Assembly: GCA_022829145.1 (NCBI GenBank)
Contig: CM040745.1
Location: 41,082,144 to 41,146,143, forward strand
DNA: 64,000 nucleotides
Direction: 5' to 3'
Origin: Albula goreensis
Taxonomy: Eukaryota; Chordata; Actinopteri; Albuliformes; Albulidae
Below the pieces are notes generated by a model. It was not told where the DNA came from. It was given only the letters and a program-made list of their open reading frames with translations, and did not search any database. A program made the translations under genes and the position numbers. Shown in pieces: positions 45,196-57,789 of this stretch; position 1 is the stretch's first letter, and every line of letters begins with the position of its first letter.

Positions 45196-47770
45196 TCTTT
45201 TCATTGATGTTCTGTAAACAATCATACAGGCGATGAAAGCAAATGTTGTTCTGAAATCACGCATACTTTCTTTGGTCATTTCACTTTCTGCTTCTTCTGT
45301 TCCCAGTTGCAAACATTACACCGATGAAAGAAAATGTTCCTATAAACGCTCCTGTGCTGTAACTTGATTAAGGAAACATGTTCCTCGCTCCTAATGCCAA
45401 AACTTAAAAACGTAATGTGAGAGAAGGAACACATTTTCAAAGTCAGTACACCATAACTACTGCAATTGTCAATGTGGTTGCAAGGTTTGAGTTTTCCAGT
45501 TTGTTGGACCTCAGGAAACTTAGTTTTGTGTTTTGCTCTCTAACATTGTCATGTATTGATGATTTTTCACTCTGGGACTTGCAACACTTTTGGTCTCGGT
45601 TTATGCTGTTGGCAGGGTAAGTTGCGCGAGTATGTTCATTCTGACAGCAGTTCAGCTCTCTGCAAGGAAAAGAACTCTCACAGTGACTGAATCTTCACTC
45701 TAACAGTGTATGCTGCATTGTACCTTGCAAAGACCAAAGAAAGTACATGCGTGTTTTCAGAACTCCTAAAAAGTCAACATTTTCACTTTCTGCCTCTTCA
45801 TACACTTCCCAGCCTGTATGATTGTAAACATTACACCGATGAAAGAAAATGTTGTTCTAAACGCGATATGGCACTTGCGTGTCTGTAACTTGATTGGGAA
45901 ACACGTTCCCTCGCTCCTGTGCTGTACACGCGTTAAAGAAGCCAAAAACGTTAATGTGAGAGAAGGAACACATTTTCAAAGTCAGTACACCATAACTACT
46001 GCAATTGTCAATACGGTTGCAAGGTTTGAGTTTTCCAGTTTGCTGGACCTCAGGAAACTTAGTTTGTGTTTTGCTCTCTAACATTGTCATGTATTGATGA
46101 TTTTTCACTCTAGGACTTGCAACACTTCAGGTCTCGGTTTATGCTGTTGGCAGTGTAAGGTGCGCGAGTATGTTCATTCTGACAGCAGTTCAGCTCTCTG
46201 CAATGAAAAGAACTCTCACAGTGACTGAATCTTCACTCTAACAGTGTATGCTGCATTGTACCTTGCAAAGACCAAAGAAAGTACATGCGTGTTTTCAGAA
46301 CTCAACAAAAGTCAACATTTTCACTTTCTGCTTCTTCATACACTTCCCAGCCTGTATGATTGTAAACATTACACCGATGAAAGAAAATGTTGTTCTAAAC
46401 GCGATATGGCACTTGCGTGTCTGTAAGTTGATTAGGAAACACGTTCCCTCGCTCCTGTGCTGTACACGCGTTAAGGAAGCAAAAAAACGTAATGTGAGAG
46501 AAGGAACACATTTTCAAAGTCAGTACACCATAACTACTGCAATTGTCAATATGGTTGCAAGGTTTGAGTTTTCCAGTTTGTTGGACCTCAGGAAACTTAG
46601 TTTTGTGTTTTGCTCTCTAACATTGTCATGTATTGATGATTTTTCACTCTGGGACTTGCAACACTTCAGGTCTCGGTTTATGCTGTTGGCAGTGTAAGGT
46701 GCGCGAGTATGTTCATTCTGACAGCAGTTCAGCTCTCTGCAATGAAAAGAACTCTCACAGTGACTGAATCTTCACTCTAACAGTGTATGCTGCATTGTAC
46801 CTTGCAAAGACCAAAGAAAGTACATGCGTGTTTTCAGAACTCAACAAAGTCAACATTTTCACTTTCTGCTTCTTCATACACTTCCCAGCCTGTATGATTG
46901 TAAACATTACACCGATGAAAGCAAATGTTGTTCTAAACGCGATATGGCACTTGCGTGTCTGTAAGTTGCTTAGGAAACACGTTCCCTCGCTCCTGTGCTG
47001 TACACGCATTAAGGAAGGAACTACTGCAATTGTCAATATGGTTGCAAGGTTTGAGTTTCAAAGTTTTTTGGGTCTCAGGAAACTTAGTTTTGTGTTTTGC
47101 TCTCTAACATTGTCATGCATTGATGATTTTTCACTCTGGGACTTGCAACACTTCAGGTCTCGGTTTATGCTGTTGGCAGTGTAAGGTGCGCGAGTATGTT
47201 CATTCTGACAGCAGTTCAGCTCTCTGCAATGAAAAGAACTCTCACAGTGACTGAATCTTCACTCTGACAGTGTAAGCTGCATTGTACCTTACAAAGACCA
47301 AAGAAAGTACATGCGTGTTTTCAGCACTCAACAAAAGTCAACATTTTCACTTTCTGCTTCTTCATACACTTCCCAGCCTGTATGATTGTAAACATTACAC
47401 CGATGAAAGCAAATGTTGTTCTAAATGCGATATGGCACTTGCGTGTCTGTAAGTTGCTTAGGAAACACGTTCCCTCGCTCCTGTGCTGTACACGCGTTAA
47501 GGAAGAAAAACTAATGTGAGAGAAGGAACACATTTTCAAAGTCTGTACACCACAACTACTGAAATTGTCAATATGGTTACAAGGTTTGAGTTTCAGAGTT
47601 TGTTGGGTCTCAGGAAACTTAGTTTTGTGTTTTGCTCTCTAACATTGTCATGCATTGATGATTTTTCACTCTGGGACTTGCAACACTTCAGGTCTCAGTT
47701 TATGCTGTTGGCAGTGTAAGGTGCGTGAGTATGTTCATTCTGACAGCAGTTCAGCTCTGATCAGAGCATC
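45111..47770 (-). repeat. Tandem array of ~538 bp repeats, minus orientation
   Basis: TTTATGCTGTTGGCAG recurs at 45,600, 46,138, 46,677, 47,164 and 47,699 (spacing 538, 539, 487, 535). Units are highly similar; the fourth lacks about 50 bp. Each unit has an open plus-strand frame of up to 149 codons, considered in the findings. No splice sites, promoter or domain are visible, so it is annotated as satellite-like. Confidence 0.92.
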
Positions 47771-49210
47771 CCTACTTTGCTCTTTTTCCCATCCTCATTC
47801 TATGTATGTGGATGATTGTCTATTCATGTTCTCTAAAGGATTGCCATGTGTAATGGACCTCTCCTCTGTAGGTAGTCGTGTTCATCAAGCATGTCAATTT
47901 CAATCAGTTCCTCCCTGCCTAACCAAAGTTATTTTAAAATGCTGTACTGTCTTGGACATTTATAATCAATTAATAATAATAAAGCCAAAGTAGCCTTTGA
48001 CCACAGGAATCCTTCTGTGTTTGTATCAGTGCATATACCTGCATTCTTCTTAAGGGAGATTCAGATTCATGTAGTACAACATGGTGAATGAACCTCTATG
48101 TTGATGTCTGTATGTGATTGCAGCTTTCTATTTGGCCAGTATTCTGAGTTACATTGTCCAAGATGGTGCTGTAACAGGTACTTTGCCACACAGCTTCTTT
48201 CAGCCCTTCGGGAGTAAGTGAACACTCCAAGAGGAAAGAGATTACATATTTATTTTATATTTGAGTATCGAATTATCAGAACAAGCTAGAATTACTCACT
48301 TTCAGTCAAGTTTTTGAAACGGGCCAGTTGTCATTGGTGCAGAAAGTAAACCTATGGCAAAAGACCTTGTGTTAGAATGCAAAGAATGTACACCATATCT
48401 AGAATTGGCTGCAAATTATCATTGGTATCTCTCATACTTTTACCTGGTCTTATCTCTGAGGAGTAAAGGGACAGCACTCTTGCTGGAAGGTGAGGAAAGC
48501 TAGCAGGAGAAATTCATGGCTGGAGAGGCTGAGGCCTGGATGGAGTGCTGCACAGGCCTAGATGCATCCACTGCCAGCTGTGCTGCTTCAGTCAGGGGCT
48601 CACGTAGATAGCAGGCCTCCATCATATCAACATGTGTCTTTTCTGTAATTGCTGTAGTTGCCTTAACAGGCAAATTTTTATGTCATTCTTTCTCACTGTA
48701 TGACAATTTGGTTCACAAAGGAAGAGCTGTGTTTGTCTATTCTGTGATGTTGTGTCTCCTTAATGTAACTCTCTTAGAACACTAACCTTTTGATTATATT
48801 TACCACTTTCATAATAACTGGAGCACATGCTTGCATTGTATGTGATTCTACAGTGAAAGCTATGGTCTGCAATACAAAGAATGTTTGCTTATGTAAATTA
48901 TGTTGCACAACATCCACTGATTGCCTTTGTACTTTGCTGCTATTAAAAAATTAAAGACTCAATGATGATTGAAGTTCAGTGAAGTAATTTATTTATGAAA
49001 CTCCATTTAGTGTAGTTGGTGTTTGGTGTGAACAGAAATACTGCTTTTCCTAATAGAGCATATACATCTCCACAGATTAGAAAATTCCCTATTACATCCA
49101 CCTGATTAATTGCCATACATTGAGGTTCCAAACATTGGTAATTGAGCTCCCAGCTTAAAGTTACTAATTCATATTCATAAAAATGTGAACCATACTCAAA
49201 TATTGTCATT
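47771..49210. other. Non-coding, no recognisable feature
   Basis: Sequence beyond the repeat array. Contains AATAATAATAAAGCC near 47,974 and short AT runs. No domain-bearing frame. Confidence 0.5.
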
Positions 49211-49214
49211 CTCA

Positions 49215-49375
49215 GAACAATACTACCATAATGCACCTTAGTAAAACCATGATAGTAACTATTACATGTTATGCTGTGATACTTCCATGGTTTTAATATG
49301 GTATTTCATAGTTACTATGTTTTTATGTTACAACCTAATACTACCATGGTTTGTACTGTGGTACTTATACGAGTA
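49215..49375. repeat. Imperfect palindromic repeat (MITE-like)
   Basis: AAAACCATGATAGTAACTAT near 49,244 and CATAGTTACTATGTTTTTAT near 49,307 face each other, with ACCATGG repeats around. Fish genomes carry many AACCATGGTAACTA-type hairpin MITEs. Confidence 0.5.
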
Positions 49376-49915
49376 TAAATCTTATACTCATTCTCAACCA
49401 TCGTAATGTAGACATTGATTGGCAAAAACAAAAAGCAATATTATTGTCGAAACGTTGTGACAGCAGGCGCTCTGTGGAAATAAAACCTTTCAATTTAAGG
49501 TATAAATAGGCTGGCCTGATTGTGCAGCAAATGAGTTCACCAGGTTTTGTTAAAGAAGCATTTTTTAAATTCTGCATGCATTAATAGTAATATGAGCATA
49601 TTACAACAGTACGTAAGAAAAACAGAATGTAACAACAGCGGACAAGGAGTGAGACCAGTGACCACACCACAACATTGCTAGCAAGTCCTGAGCAGGTTAT
49701 CAAATGACTTACAAGTGACGTTATTAAATAATGTTACTACAACGTCATCACAATGTCATGTATATACAAGAAAAATCTGAACTTTCCCACGACGTTGTCA
49801 TGACAGTTCCTGAGTATTCCCAACCCCATTTTCATCTCCTATTTTGATTTTTTTTTTGCCCAAAATAAAATTAGAAATACTAACAGTAAATCAGTATTAT
49901 TATTACTAACACATC
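49376..49915. other. Non-coding, no recognisable feature
   Basis: AT-rich. The minus frame at 49,365-49,577 shows no domain. Confidence 0.5.
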
Positions 49916-49924
49916 TTACTTTGT

Positions 49925-50065
49925 TAAACGTCTTCATAAAAGTGGGTTTGGGGACACTCAAGAACATGTATAGTATCCTTAACAAGTGAGTTTGACAATG
50001 GTGTGTGATGTCTTACAGACAACTCATACAAAATGCACTCTCTCCTGTCACTGTGACAAAACGTA
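49925..50065 (+). repeat. Unit of ~190 bp repeat family
   Basis: AAAGTGGGTTTGGGGACACTC, CAAGAACATGTATAGTATCC and GATGTCTTACAGAC match the units at 50.7, 55 and 62.3 kb. Confidence 0.75.
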
Positions 50066-50734
50066 TTTATGTTATTACCAAATAAACTGCTTTGGAAAAT
50101 AAATAGACATAAATACCACAACTAATTCCATCTGACTGGTTTTAGAAATATGGGCAGCTGTGGCAACATCCAAAATGAAGAGTGAACACAGTGTTTGCCA
50201 GAAGTTTTTGGACTATCTGTAAAGAATAACCCACTGCAGATTTAGAGTTCTGGGTGCAACTAATATATTGTAACTAGTCATGATTTGTGTTTAATGAAAC
50301 AAATGGGTATTTATCTGAGTAAAGTAGATAGATATTTGGGTTGTTTAACGTATTATAAAACATTAAATATAAAACATTGAAACTGGGTAATCATTTCATT
50401 TAGTTTTCTTGTCTAAATTCAACTCCAGGTTATAAACTGTTATTAACAGGGACATTAACAGGAATATGATCATTAACACTTGACTGAATTAAAACACTAA
50501 TTCTTTTATGTTTCCTTATTATAATTACAGATCACCATCATATATGTGAAGCCTTTTTCATTACCTCTATTTTCTTTGTTCAACACATTTCAATTAAAAG
50601 TGACTCTCCCATAATCTGCTGCAAACCAGATTTAAAACAACATGACACGAGACAACAGCATGACTGCAAGTATTTTAAACCACAGTAAAAATCCTAATGA
50701 GTCCAAATGAGATGTGTGACTCAATGGTAGTCCA

Positions 50735-51180
50735 TGTCTCAATAAAAGTGGGATTGAGAATAGTCAGGAACATCCTTAGTATCCAAAACAACTAAGTTTA
50801 ATAGCAGTTTGATGTCTTACAGACTGCTGTCGGCATTTAACTGGCACCATATACAAAAAAACACATGCACCAGACTGTATGGCCCACTTATTTTGGACTA
50901 TAGAAAAAGAACTGTCGAACATGTCTCAACAAAAGCGGGGTCCATGTTCTCAGGAACATGTCTAGTACACAAACAGGTGAGTTTGACCATCATTTGATGT
51001 CTTACGGATTGCTGCTGGAATTTAACTGGCATCATATGGGAAACTGCATGAATTTTTGCCATATGGTGCCAATTAAATGCCAGCAGCAGTCTGTAAGACA
51101 TTATACCATTGTCAGACTTGTTTTGGATACTAGACATGTTCCTGAGTAACCTGGACCCCACTTTCGAGACATGTATTAGT
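50735..51180. repeat. Foldback made of ~190 bp repeat units
   Basis: Plus units (AGGAACATGTCTAGTAC, GATGTCTTACGGATTGCTGC near 50,995) turn into minus units (GCAGCAGTCTGTAAGAC near 51,080; GGATACTAGACATGTTCCTG near 51,125) at about 51,050, forming an inverted pair. Confidence 0.85.
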
Positions 51181-51184
51181 TTTT

Positions 51185-53580
51185 CCTCTATAATCATAAA
51201 TAAATGTGCCACAAAGACAGGTGCATTCGCTATGTATATGTGGTGAACACCAGCCTTCCAGTGGTTAGTCCCCATCTGGACACCCTGCAGCTAGTCTACA
51301 AAGCCAGTGAGGTAAATTCCTCTGAGAAAATCTTGTGCAAAGCTGCGAGTAATATAATAAGATTCTAAATATTTGGTCATCCTTTCGTCAGTATGGCAAC
51401 GGACGTTATGTCAGCTGTTAGAACCCATTGTTGTGTCACCCCTGCTCAATTTTCACACCCGGATGCAATTTCACGACAGTGCCTTCACGTTAGCTAGCTA
51501 GCTAGCTAATGTAATCAAATATCACCTAGTGATAGGTAGCTTGCTAACTAGGTCAAGTTCGTTATTATGGCCCAAATGATTGCATTACTGAAAACTCTCC
51601 AGATCTAGCTGACAGTCTCTCCCACACCATCATTTGAATACGTCTAGCCTAAATGGACAACAATTTCAGCACTACACAAACAGAATATGTAGGGAGTGTG
51701 GTGCAGTGGCAGGTGTAGCCACTGAGCCAGGTGGTGAGTGGAAGGAAGACAGACAAAAAAAAAATAAACCAAAAAGTGGAGGGGGAAACACAAAACAAAG
51801 GTTAAACATATCAAAAACCCAAGAACAACTCAAAACCAGCCAGAGGGAAAAACACCACAAACCCAGAACCAGTATCCTCTCAGCCTTAAAGGCTGTGCTT
51901 AAATAAGTGGCCTAATTGAAGGCAAGTGCCTACACCTGAGCTGATTTCAAATCACCTCCAGCTGAGTTTGCCTGTTAGTGAGGCTGGTGCTGTGCAAGTT
52001 CCTGAATTCTCTTCCAGCCTGAAGGGAACAGAAACTGTCAGCAGTCCAAGGTGAGGAGCAGAGGAGCCTGCTCCTCCCTCCACCTCTCCCGGCACCACAG
52101 GAGTTGCAGGGGAGTTAACTTATCAAATACCATCTTTTGGTGTTTGAATTCCTGGAAAATGTCAGGATGTTTGTCCAACAGATGCTTGGCCATATTCAAG
52201 TGACACACTTTAAAACAGTGCTTGTACAGATGCCTATTAGGCAGATCAACACAAAAATAAAAGTTAGTTTTTCCAAAATGCTGGTATAGTACCATTTTCA
52301 AAATGTAGTTACGGTAATGTTAATGAAGAGACGGATCCCATGTTTGCAGTTGAAGACAGATACTTCACTTACACAGCTGGCCGCAGGAACACAAGCATAG
52401 TGCAAAATGTTAAAAGATTACATCATGTGGTCAACATTTACACAGTTTCAGGGAAATACATTAACAAGTGATGGCTCATATATGATAATGGGAAACCCTA
52501 CATTCTGCACAGGGCAGGCAACAGGTTGTTAACAGGAGGCGCCATTTGGCCCTGGTCGGATGTGGCAACATCCCTTTGTAATTTTAATACACATTCTCAA
52601 ACACTGTGCCACTCTCCAGAACTGTCTCCCAACAATGACCCTGTTTATTTCTGGTGCTATGTTGATTACATTCCTCTTATATTTACATTTGTTTGCTTAG
52701 TTTCTTGTTATGTAAGCCATTCATAAGTTTTGATGTACTTCATTTGAACTGGTGTCATTGAGTGGTGTTACAGAAATGAAATGATGGAATACTCATAGAA
52801 ATTAATGTAAAATCCACTTTATGTTTATTAGGGTTCTTCATTTGCAATTACCTTACGAAATGATACCTCTGTAAACAAGTGTCAAAAATATAAATATTTT
52901 AATATGTGATACTATACCACATACCAGTGCCAGTACATTTTCCCAGTTATTGGCACTGGCACCACCAGTGGACAAAGTTTGGCTGGAGCAGCTGGTCAGA
53001 TGTTGGCAATCCAGAGAGACAATGTAGCCACAGACAGAAGAGTCACGTTGCCATGAGGTGTGATGTCCTCATATGGCCCTCTCAGTTTTTCATGGTGAAA
53101 AATTACAGCATCTATCAGCAATGTGAATGAAGCCACATGAATCCTGTAATGGGTGGAGACACCATTTGCAATCAATCCATTGGTACTGACCAATGAAGGT
53201 ATCTTTTGCCAAAGAAAAACATTTGGTTGAGTCAGGAAGTCTCATATATGCTCACACATTGCCCTTGTCTTGTCCATTCAGATTTATGGTTAAATTTGAA
53301 TACTTTAAAGCTTGTCTTAATACTTCCCTAGTATATGTCTTTGTAATTAATGAGTAAACCATTTGCTCATTTTCATATTTACATATCTTTTCAACAGCTG
53401 AAAAATCCTTCATGAATAATTTTTGGATAGAGAGGGAGAGAGAAATGTAGGTTTTCTGATTATTTTTCACTTCTTAGAGCCAAGAGTAGTCCCCTGTAAT
53501 TGTGTTTTCTTGTTCAATAGACTTTTAATGTTTAATCCATAAAACAGATTTTCCCACATATTTATCCAGTGTTTTGATTT
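51185..53580. other. Non-coding or unassigned
   Basis: Includes a GCTAGCTAGCTAGCTA run at about 51,491-51,508 and a copy of an unidentified dispersed repeat at about 51,965-52,005. The minus frame 52,038-52,301 has a Cys/His pattern (LYKHCFKVCHLNMAKHLLDK) that hints at a zinc-finger relic but is too weak to call. No other gene is seen. Confidence 0.45.
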
Positions 53581-53587
53581 TAATCGA

Positions 53588-53593
53588 TTTATT
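53588..53593 (-). terminator. Candidate poly(A) signal of bcdin3d
   Basis: AATAAA on the minus strand about 290 bp beyond the bcdin3d stop codon. It is the first good signal downstream. Confidence 0.5.
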
Positions 53594-53879
53594 GATTAAT
53601 GATTTATCTGCCAAAGGGGAATCATCCTGTTCTTTACACTCGTATACTCTTACAGTACACCACCTCAAGTCTGTGTTCAAATGCCTTATCATGCACATAA
53701 TTACAAGTAGGTAAACAATATAATTAAAACCAGAGTCGTAATATTGTAGTCGTAGTCAGCTGTTTCCTCATCACACGTAACTTGCTTATCCTATATCATA
53801 AATGGAAACGTTTATACTCTGGCTGTATGAAGACAAGGGAAATATCAGTCCGGCTACAAGAAGTAACGTATTATAACTC

Positions 53880-54791
53880 TTACTGCTTTTTTTCACATGT
53901 CCTGAACAGTAGGAGTTTACGGTCCCAGGTGGTGTTGCCAAAGCTGCTTACAAGTTCCATTCCACAGCGGTCCTCCAGATGTTTCGTAATATGTCGCGCT
54001 ATATCTCCCCGGATCTCAAGCGTTTTGAAGTGATCAAAGTCGCGACGGCCCAATTTGCGCAGGCGGCGAGCTGCTGAGCGGTAACATTTCCATGGCTGAG
54101 CCTCCAGGAGCAGATGGTCACAGAGGGAGGCCAGACGACCGAGCAACTCCAACAGCGCAGTGTCGCCATGGTTCAAATGCACCCACATGGTGACGGCCAG
54201 GCAAGCGCACAGGTGAAAGCGCGAGCGTCCAAATCCTGCCAGATATCTCTCGAGCTGTGTTCGACTGAGCACATTATGGGTGATATCAAGGGGAATGAAT
54301 GAGATATTTTCTGGGAAAGGGTTGGACAGTTCTGCCCGTCGAATAAGGTCTTCATCCAGGTCGAAGCCTAAGAGACGAAGGTTTCTTTCCGCCGCGCTCT
54401 GAAGATGCTTATAGAGTGCCACAGTCAGATCCTAATTCATAAAAAAATAAGGGGAATTAGCTGTTGTTATTTTCTCATTAGTGTGAATGGACAAATGAGG
54501 GGCAATGTACAAATGTTGGTAGCTCATGCATAAAACTGACCAAGTATCCAAAGTAAAGTAGAACAAGATGCGACTCACCCCAGAATTACATCCCACATCG
54601 AGCACTAGTATAGTTTCATGACTCTTAGTGCTGTATCCAATGTCATTAAGTAGTGTGTTTGGTATGAGACATAAACGGTTCTCTGGCGGATTGAAGGTAT
54701 AGTAATTTATGAAGTTTCCGTATGGTGCTGCTCCAGGATCAGTAACGTTAGGTTCATCATTAACGTCACTTTCAGCAACAACAGTCGCCAT
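53880..54791 (-). CDS. bcdin3d: RNA 5'-monophosphate methyltransferase (BCDIN3D), two exons
   Basis: S-adenosylmethionine-dependent enzyme of the BIN3 family; in vertebrates it methylates the 5' monophosphate of tRNA-His and some pre-miRNAs in the cytoplasm. Exon 1 is 54,579-54,791 (71 codons, donor GGG|gtgagt); exon 2 is 53,880-54,431 (acceptor ttag|GATC). Both are phase 0, giving 254 residues, slightly shorter at the C-terminus than the human protein. Residues 63-71, VLDVGCNSG, form the cofactor loop, and FDLDEDL (about 94-100) follows as the acidic strand. FHLCACLAVTMWVHLNHGD (about 143-161) and QPWKCYRSAARRLRKLG (about 183-199) are family hallmarks. The start has PYGNFINYY at residue 24-32, as in orthologues. 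No stop or frameshift, so it is probably functional. Confidence 0.95.
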
Positions 54792-54859
54792 TGCGAGCTG
54801 AAGGAGCTGAGCTGTGCTCCTATGACCTATATTTCTTGTGTTCCCATTAGACGCAATGA

Positions 54860-55050
54860 AAAAATTACTTCCGGGTCAAGGCTATCATAATAGAAGTCCT
54901 CTGCAAAAACGAAGAAATTGCACAAAAACGATTATATGCCTCAATTAAACATTCGAACGAAAGTTCAAAGTAACTTATATTTAGTAATATTTTTCATATT
55001 GCATTTTATTCAGCTATTAACAAAAATACAAGTATCAACATACCTAGTAT
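54860..55050 (-). promoter_or_regulatory. bcdin3d upstream region, left arm of mirrored repeat
   Basis: ACTTCCGGGT at 54,867-54,876 is an ETS-type site about 76 bp upstream of the bcdin3d ATG. The sequence beyond it (CATAATAGAAG, AACGAAGAAATTGCAC, TTTTATTCAGCTATTAA) recurs inverted at 62,520-62,730 upstream of ccnq. Confidence 0.75.
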
Positions 55051-55845
55051 CTGATAATGATTTGATGCTTTATGGACTGCTGCTGAGATTTAACTGGCAC
55101 CATATATAGACAGTACATGCACCTGACTTTATGGCACATTTATTTTGGACTGTACAGAAAAACAACTTTGCTACATGTCTTAATGAAAGTGGGGACCAAG
55201 TTACTCAGGAACACCCTAGTATTCAAAACAAGTGAGTTTTAAAGCAACATTATATTTTATGGACTGCTGCTGGCATTTAATCAGCACCATGTGAGGAAAA
55301 TACATGCACCAGTCTGTATGGCACATTTTGGACTATACTGAAAAAGCTGCATTATCCCAATTACAACATGTCCCAATTGAAGTGGGGTCCAAGGGTCCAG
55401 GTTACTCAGCAACATCTGTGGTGTCTTAAGTGCTGCTGGCATCATATATACAAAATGCATGTACCACACTGTATGGCATATATATTTTGGACTATACAGG
55501 AAAAAAACTGCATTACATATTTCAATGAATGTGGGGTCCAGGTTTTAAGCAGCACAAAACACACAGACTGCTGCTGGCATTTAATTGGCACCATGTATAC
55601 AAAGCACATGTACTGGCCTGTATGAAACACACACTTTGACAATACAGAAAAAAAAACTGTACAACATTTCTCAATTAAAGCAGGATCCAGGTAACTCAGA
55701 AACATCCCAAGTATCCAAAACAAGACTGTATGACACAAACATTTTAGACTGTAGAACAAAAACTGTACTCTATGTCTCAATGAAAGTGGGGTTACTCAGG
55801 TACATCCCTAGTGACCAAAACATGCGAGTTTGATAGGGGTGTGAT
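55050..55845 (+). repeat. Tandem ~190 bp repeat units, five or so, diverged
   Basis: Recurring GTTACTCAGGAACA..., ACTGCTGCTGGCATTTAA, GTATGGCACA and ATTTTGGACTATAC at variable spacing of about 100-200 bp. Same family as 49.9, 50.7 and 62.3 kb. Confidence 0.85.
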
Positions 55846-56290
55846 TGTATGATGTGTTTTTGGTGCCTCCTTTTTCCATTATATCCCCATCAATGTTCTG
55901 ATCTTCATCTTAGATAGCCCAGGGCTACTCCTTCCCAGAAAATGGATTGTTCAATATGATATCGTAAAAGTGAATCCAATATGCTGTGATGTTACACAAC
56001 TGTGGTGGAGATGGTCGGGTGAGGTTGGCAACTTATCAGACAGAATGTCTTCCCATAAACCGGGGTCCAAAAAAGAAAAGAAAAAAGGGAGCCAGATCAG
56101 AGGGGATCCATAGACAAAGACATACTAGATAAAGACATAAATGTTTTTTGGAAAGACATTGAGAAAAGTGAGATTATCAATACTAGCTAAGTATCCATGA
56201 GGCAATTTTCGAAGATAAAGGAATACTTAATCTAAATTTCTGCTGTACTGAAATGGCATCTGCAGTACATCAGGCTTTGTGATCCTCTCG
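55846..56290. other. Non-coding, no recognisable feature
   Basis: No domain or repeat boundary seen. Confidence 0.45.
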
Positions 56291-57240
56291 AACAAACGTC
56301 AGGAGTCACGCTAGCACCCCCTGATGACCCTCCCAATGCAGGTACTGGGACCCACCCACACAAACAACCAAAACACAGGGAATCAGGTTAGCAAAAAAAA
56401 AAAAAAAAAAAAGATTCCCTGCACCCGCACCGCAAGCCACACCACTAATCAGGAAACCCCGTGCCAACACTCACACCACTCAGGGTCAGATTTGGACCCT
56501 CTCCTGGACCTGCCCACAAAGCACAGACCAGCCCCCTCTTGGCCAACTCAGGGGGGAGTAACGACACACAGGGAGGGAGGTCCACACACACGCGCACACA
56601 CAAACAGAAACTAAGGATGGGGCGCGACTCAGCCCGCGCCACCAAGCCAGGCCTCCTCCGCGCCCCAAAATAAAAAACAAAATCCAAAAGAAATCCAGGC
56701 AGGGACTGGGATCCACCACGGCCGCTTGCTGAGGGTCCTCACAGCTCGCCGTTTTGCACCGGCTTGGGACGGGGAAGGCTAGAGGGAGGGAGAAGGCACA
56801 ACACCAAATCACCCCTCTGTGGGCTGGCAGAGCAGGATCACACACACATGCGTGTTAAATAATCGTGGGATACATCCCTCTTACCACTGGGGCTACGCCC
56901 CCACTCGCCTCCTGCCCAGCCCCGGGTATGTAGCTCTGTTGCCTTCTCTCCTCACTCGCACTGGACCCTGCCAATTCCTCCGTCCCTTCCCTTAATTGGC
57001 CGCTGTCACGGTCCCAGGCATGCAGTTCCTGCCCCACACGCTCTCCACACACGCACCTAAAAAGAAATCCCCTGCAGGATTCCTCCCAACGAAAAAGAAC
57101 AGAAAATAATTAAACCAAAATCGGAAAAAATGAAACGCCGGCAAAACTTCAATCCAAAGGAACAAAAAAATGAAACAAAAACAAACTCCCGCAAACTCAA
57201 AACCCCATTTTATTCAAAAAAAAAATCCCAACACGCCAGC
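56291..57240. other. GC-richer segment of unknown origin with A21 run
   Basis: Unlike its AT-rich surroundings, it holds proline-rich frames on both strands, none with a domain. A run of A at 56,393-56,413 is followed by GATTCCCTGC. It may be part of an unrecognised mobile element. Confidence 0.4.
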
Positions 57241-57249
57241 AGGTTCCTT

Positions 57250-57780
57250 CCAAGCTGCCCGGACGCAAACTGCCTCAAATTCGTCTCCTCCTTTCCTCCC
57301 CTCCTTTCCTCTGTGTCCTGGAAGCTGATTATGTGTTCTCCTTTTCTCCACTGTTCCAAAGCGCAATCTCGCCTCCTCCTTTCCTCCTTTCCTCCTTTCT
57401 CGTTTCCTCCAAACGGAGGATACATCGATATATCCTACCGTGGAAGTCTTTTCACATTTCTGGGTGACATCATTGTGCTCACGACCAGTCAGGTTAAAAG
57501 ACCATTTTACCATTTTACAAAGACCCACAGAATATTTTGATTGGCTTTGGTATCTTCAGAGGCAGTCGAAATTATTACTTCATCAATAGCCGACATCGAC
57601 TTTGATGACAGGCGAATCGGATTAGCTGTTCCAATTTTCGATTCATCTCCTCCTTTCCTGCTTTCCTCCACTCGTTTCCTCCCCTCCTTTCCTCCACATA
57701 TTTCCGGCATATTTCCGGGGTAGGAAAGGAGGGGAGGAAAGGAGGAGACGAGAAAAAAAAGTATTGGAACGCAGCCCCTG
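57250..57780 (-). mobile_element. MITE-like element with purine/pyrimidine foldbacks
   Basis: An inverted copy of 61,235-61,840. Ends CAAATTCGTCTCCTCC and AGTATTGGAACGCAGCCCC match the GGCTGCGTTCCAATAC termini of that copy. Internally it carries long CCTCCTTTCC tracts, the CCACATATTTCCGG foldback and AGCCGACATCGACTTTGATGA. Confidence 0.8.
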
Positions 57781-57789
57781 GAACATTAA

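Noticed and set aside
41965..47770. Regular repeats resembling a CRISPR-like array
   Set aside because: Units are 350-540 bp with no short repeat/unique spacer alternation, and the window is a vertebrate genome.
51634..51906. Plus-strand frame of 90 codons
   Set aside because: Lys/Gln-rich, low complexity, no domain and no splice or promoter context.
52038..52301. Minus-strand frame with Cys/His spacing suggestive of a zinc finger
   Set aside because: The spacing does not fit a C2H2 finger cleanly and no neighbouring finger or exon boundary supports it.
52996..53193. 65-codon minus-strand frame
   Set aside because: Smooth-looking peptide but no recognised family, no splice sites and no repeat evidence.
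56324..57540. Several proline- or glutamate-rich frames of 80-136 codons
   Set aside because: They arise from GC-rich or purine-rich tracts and overlap on both strands; no conserved residues.
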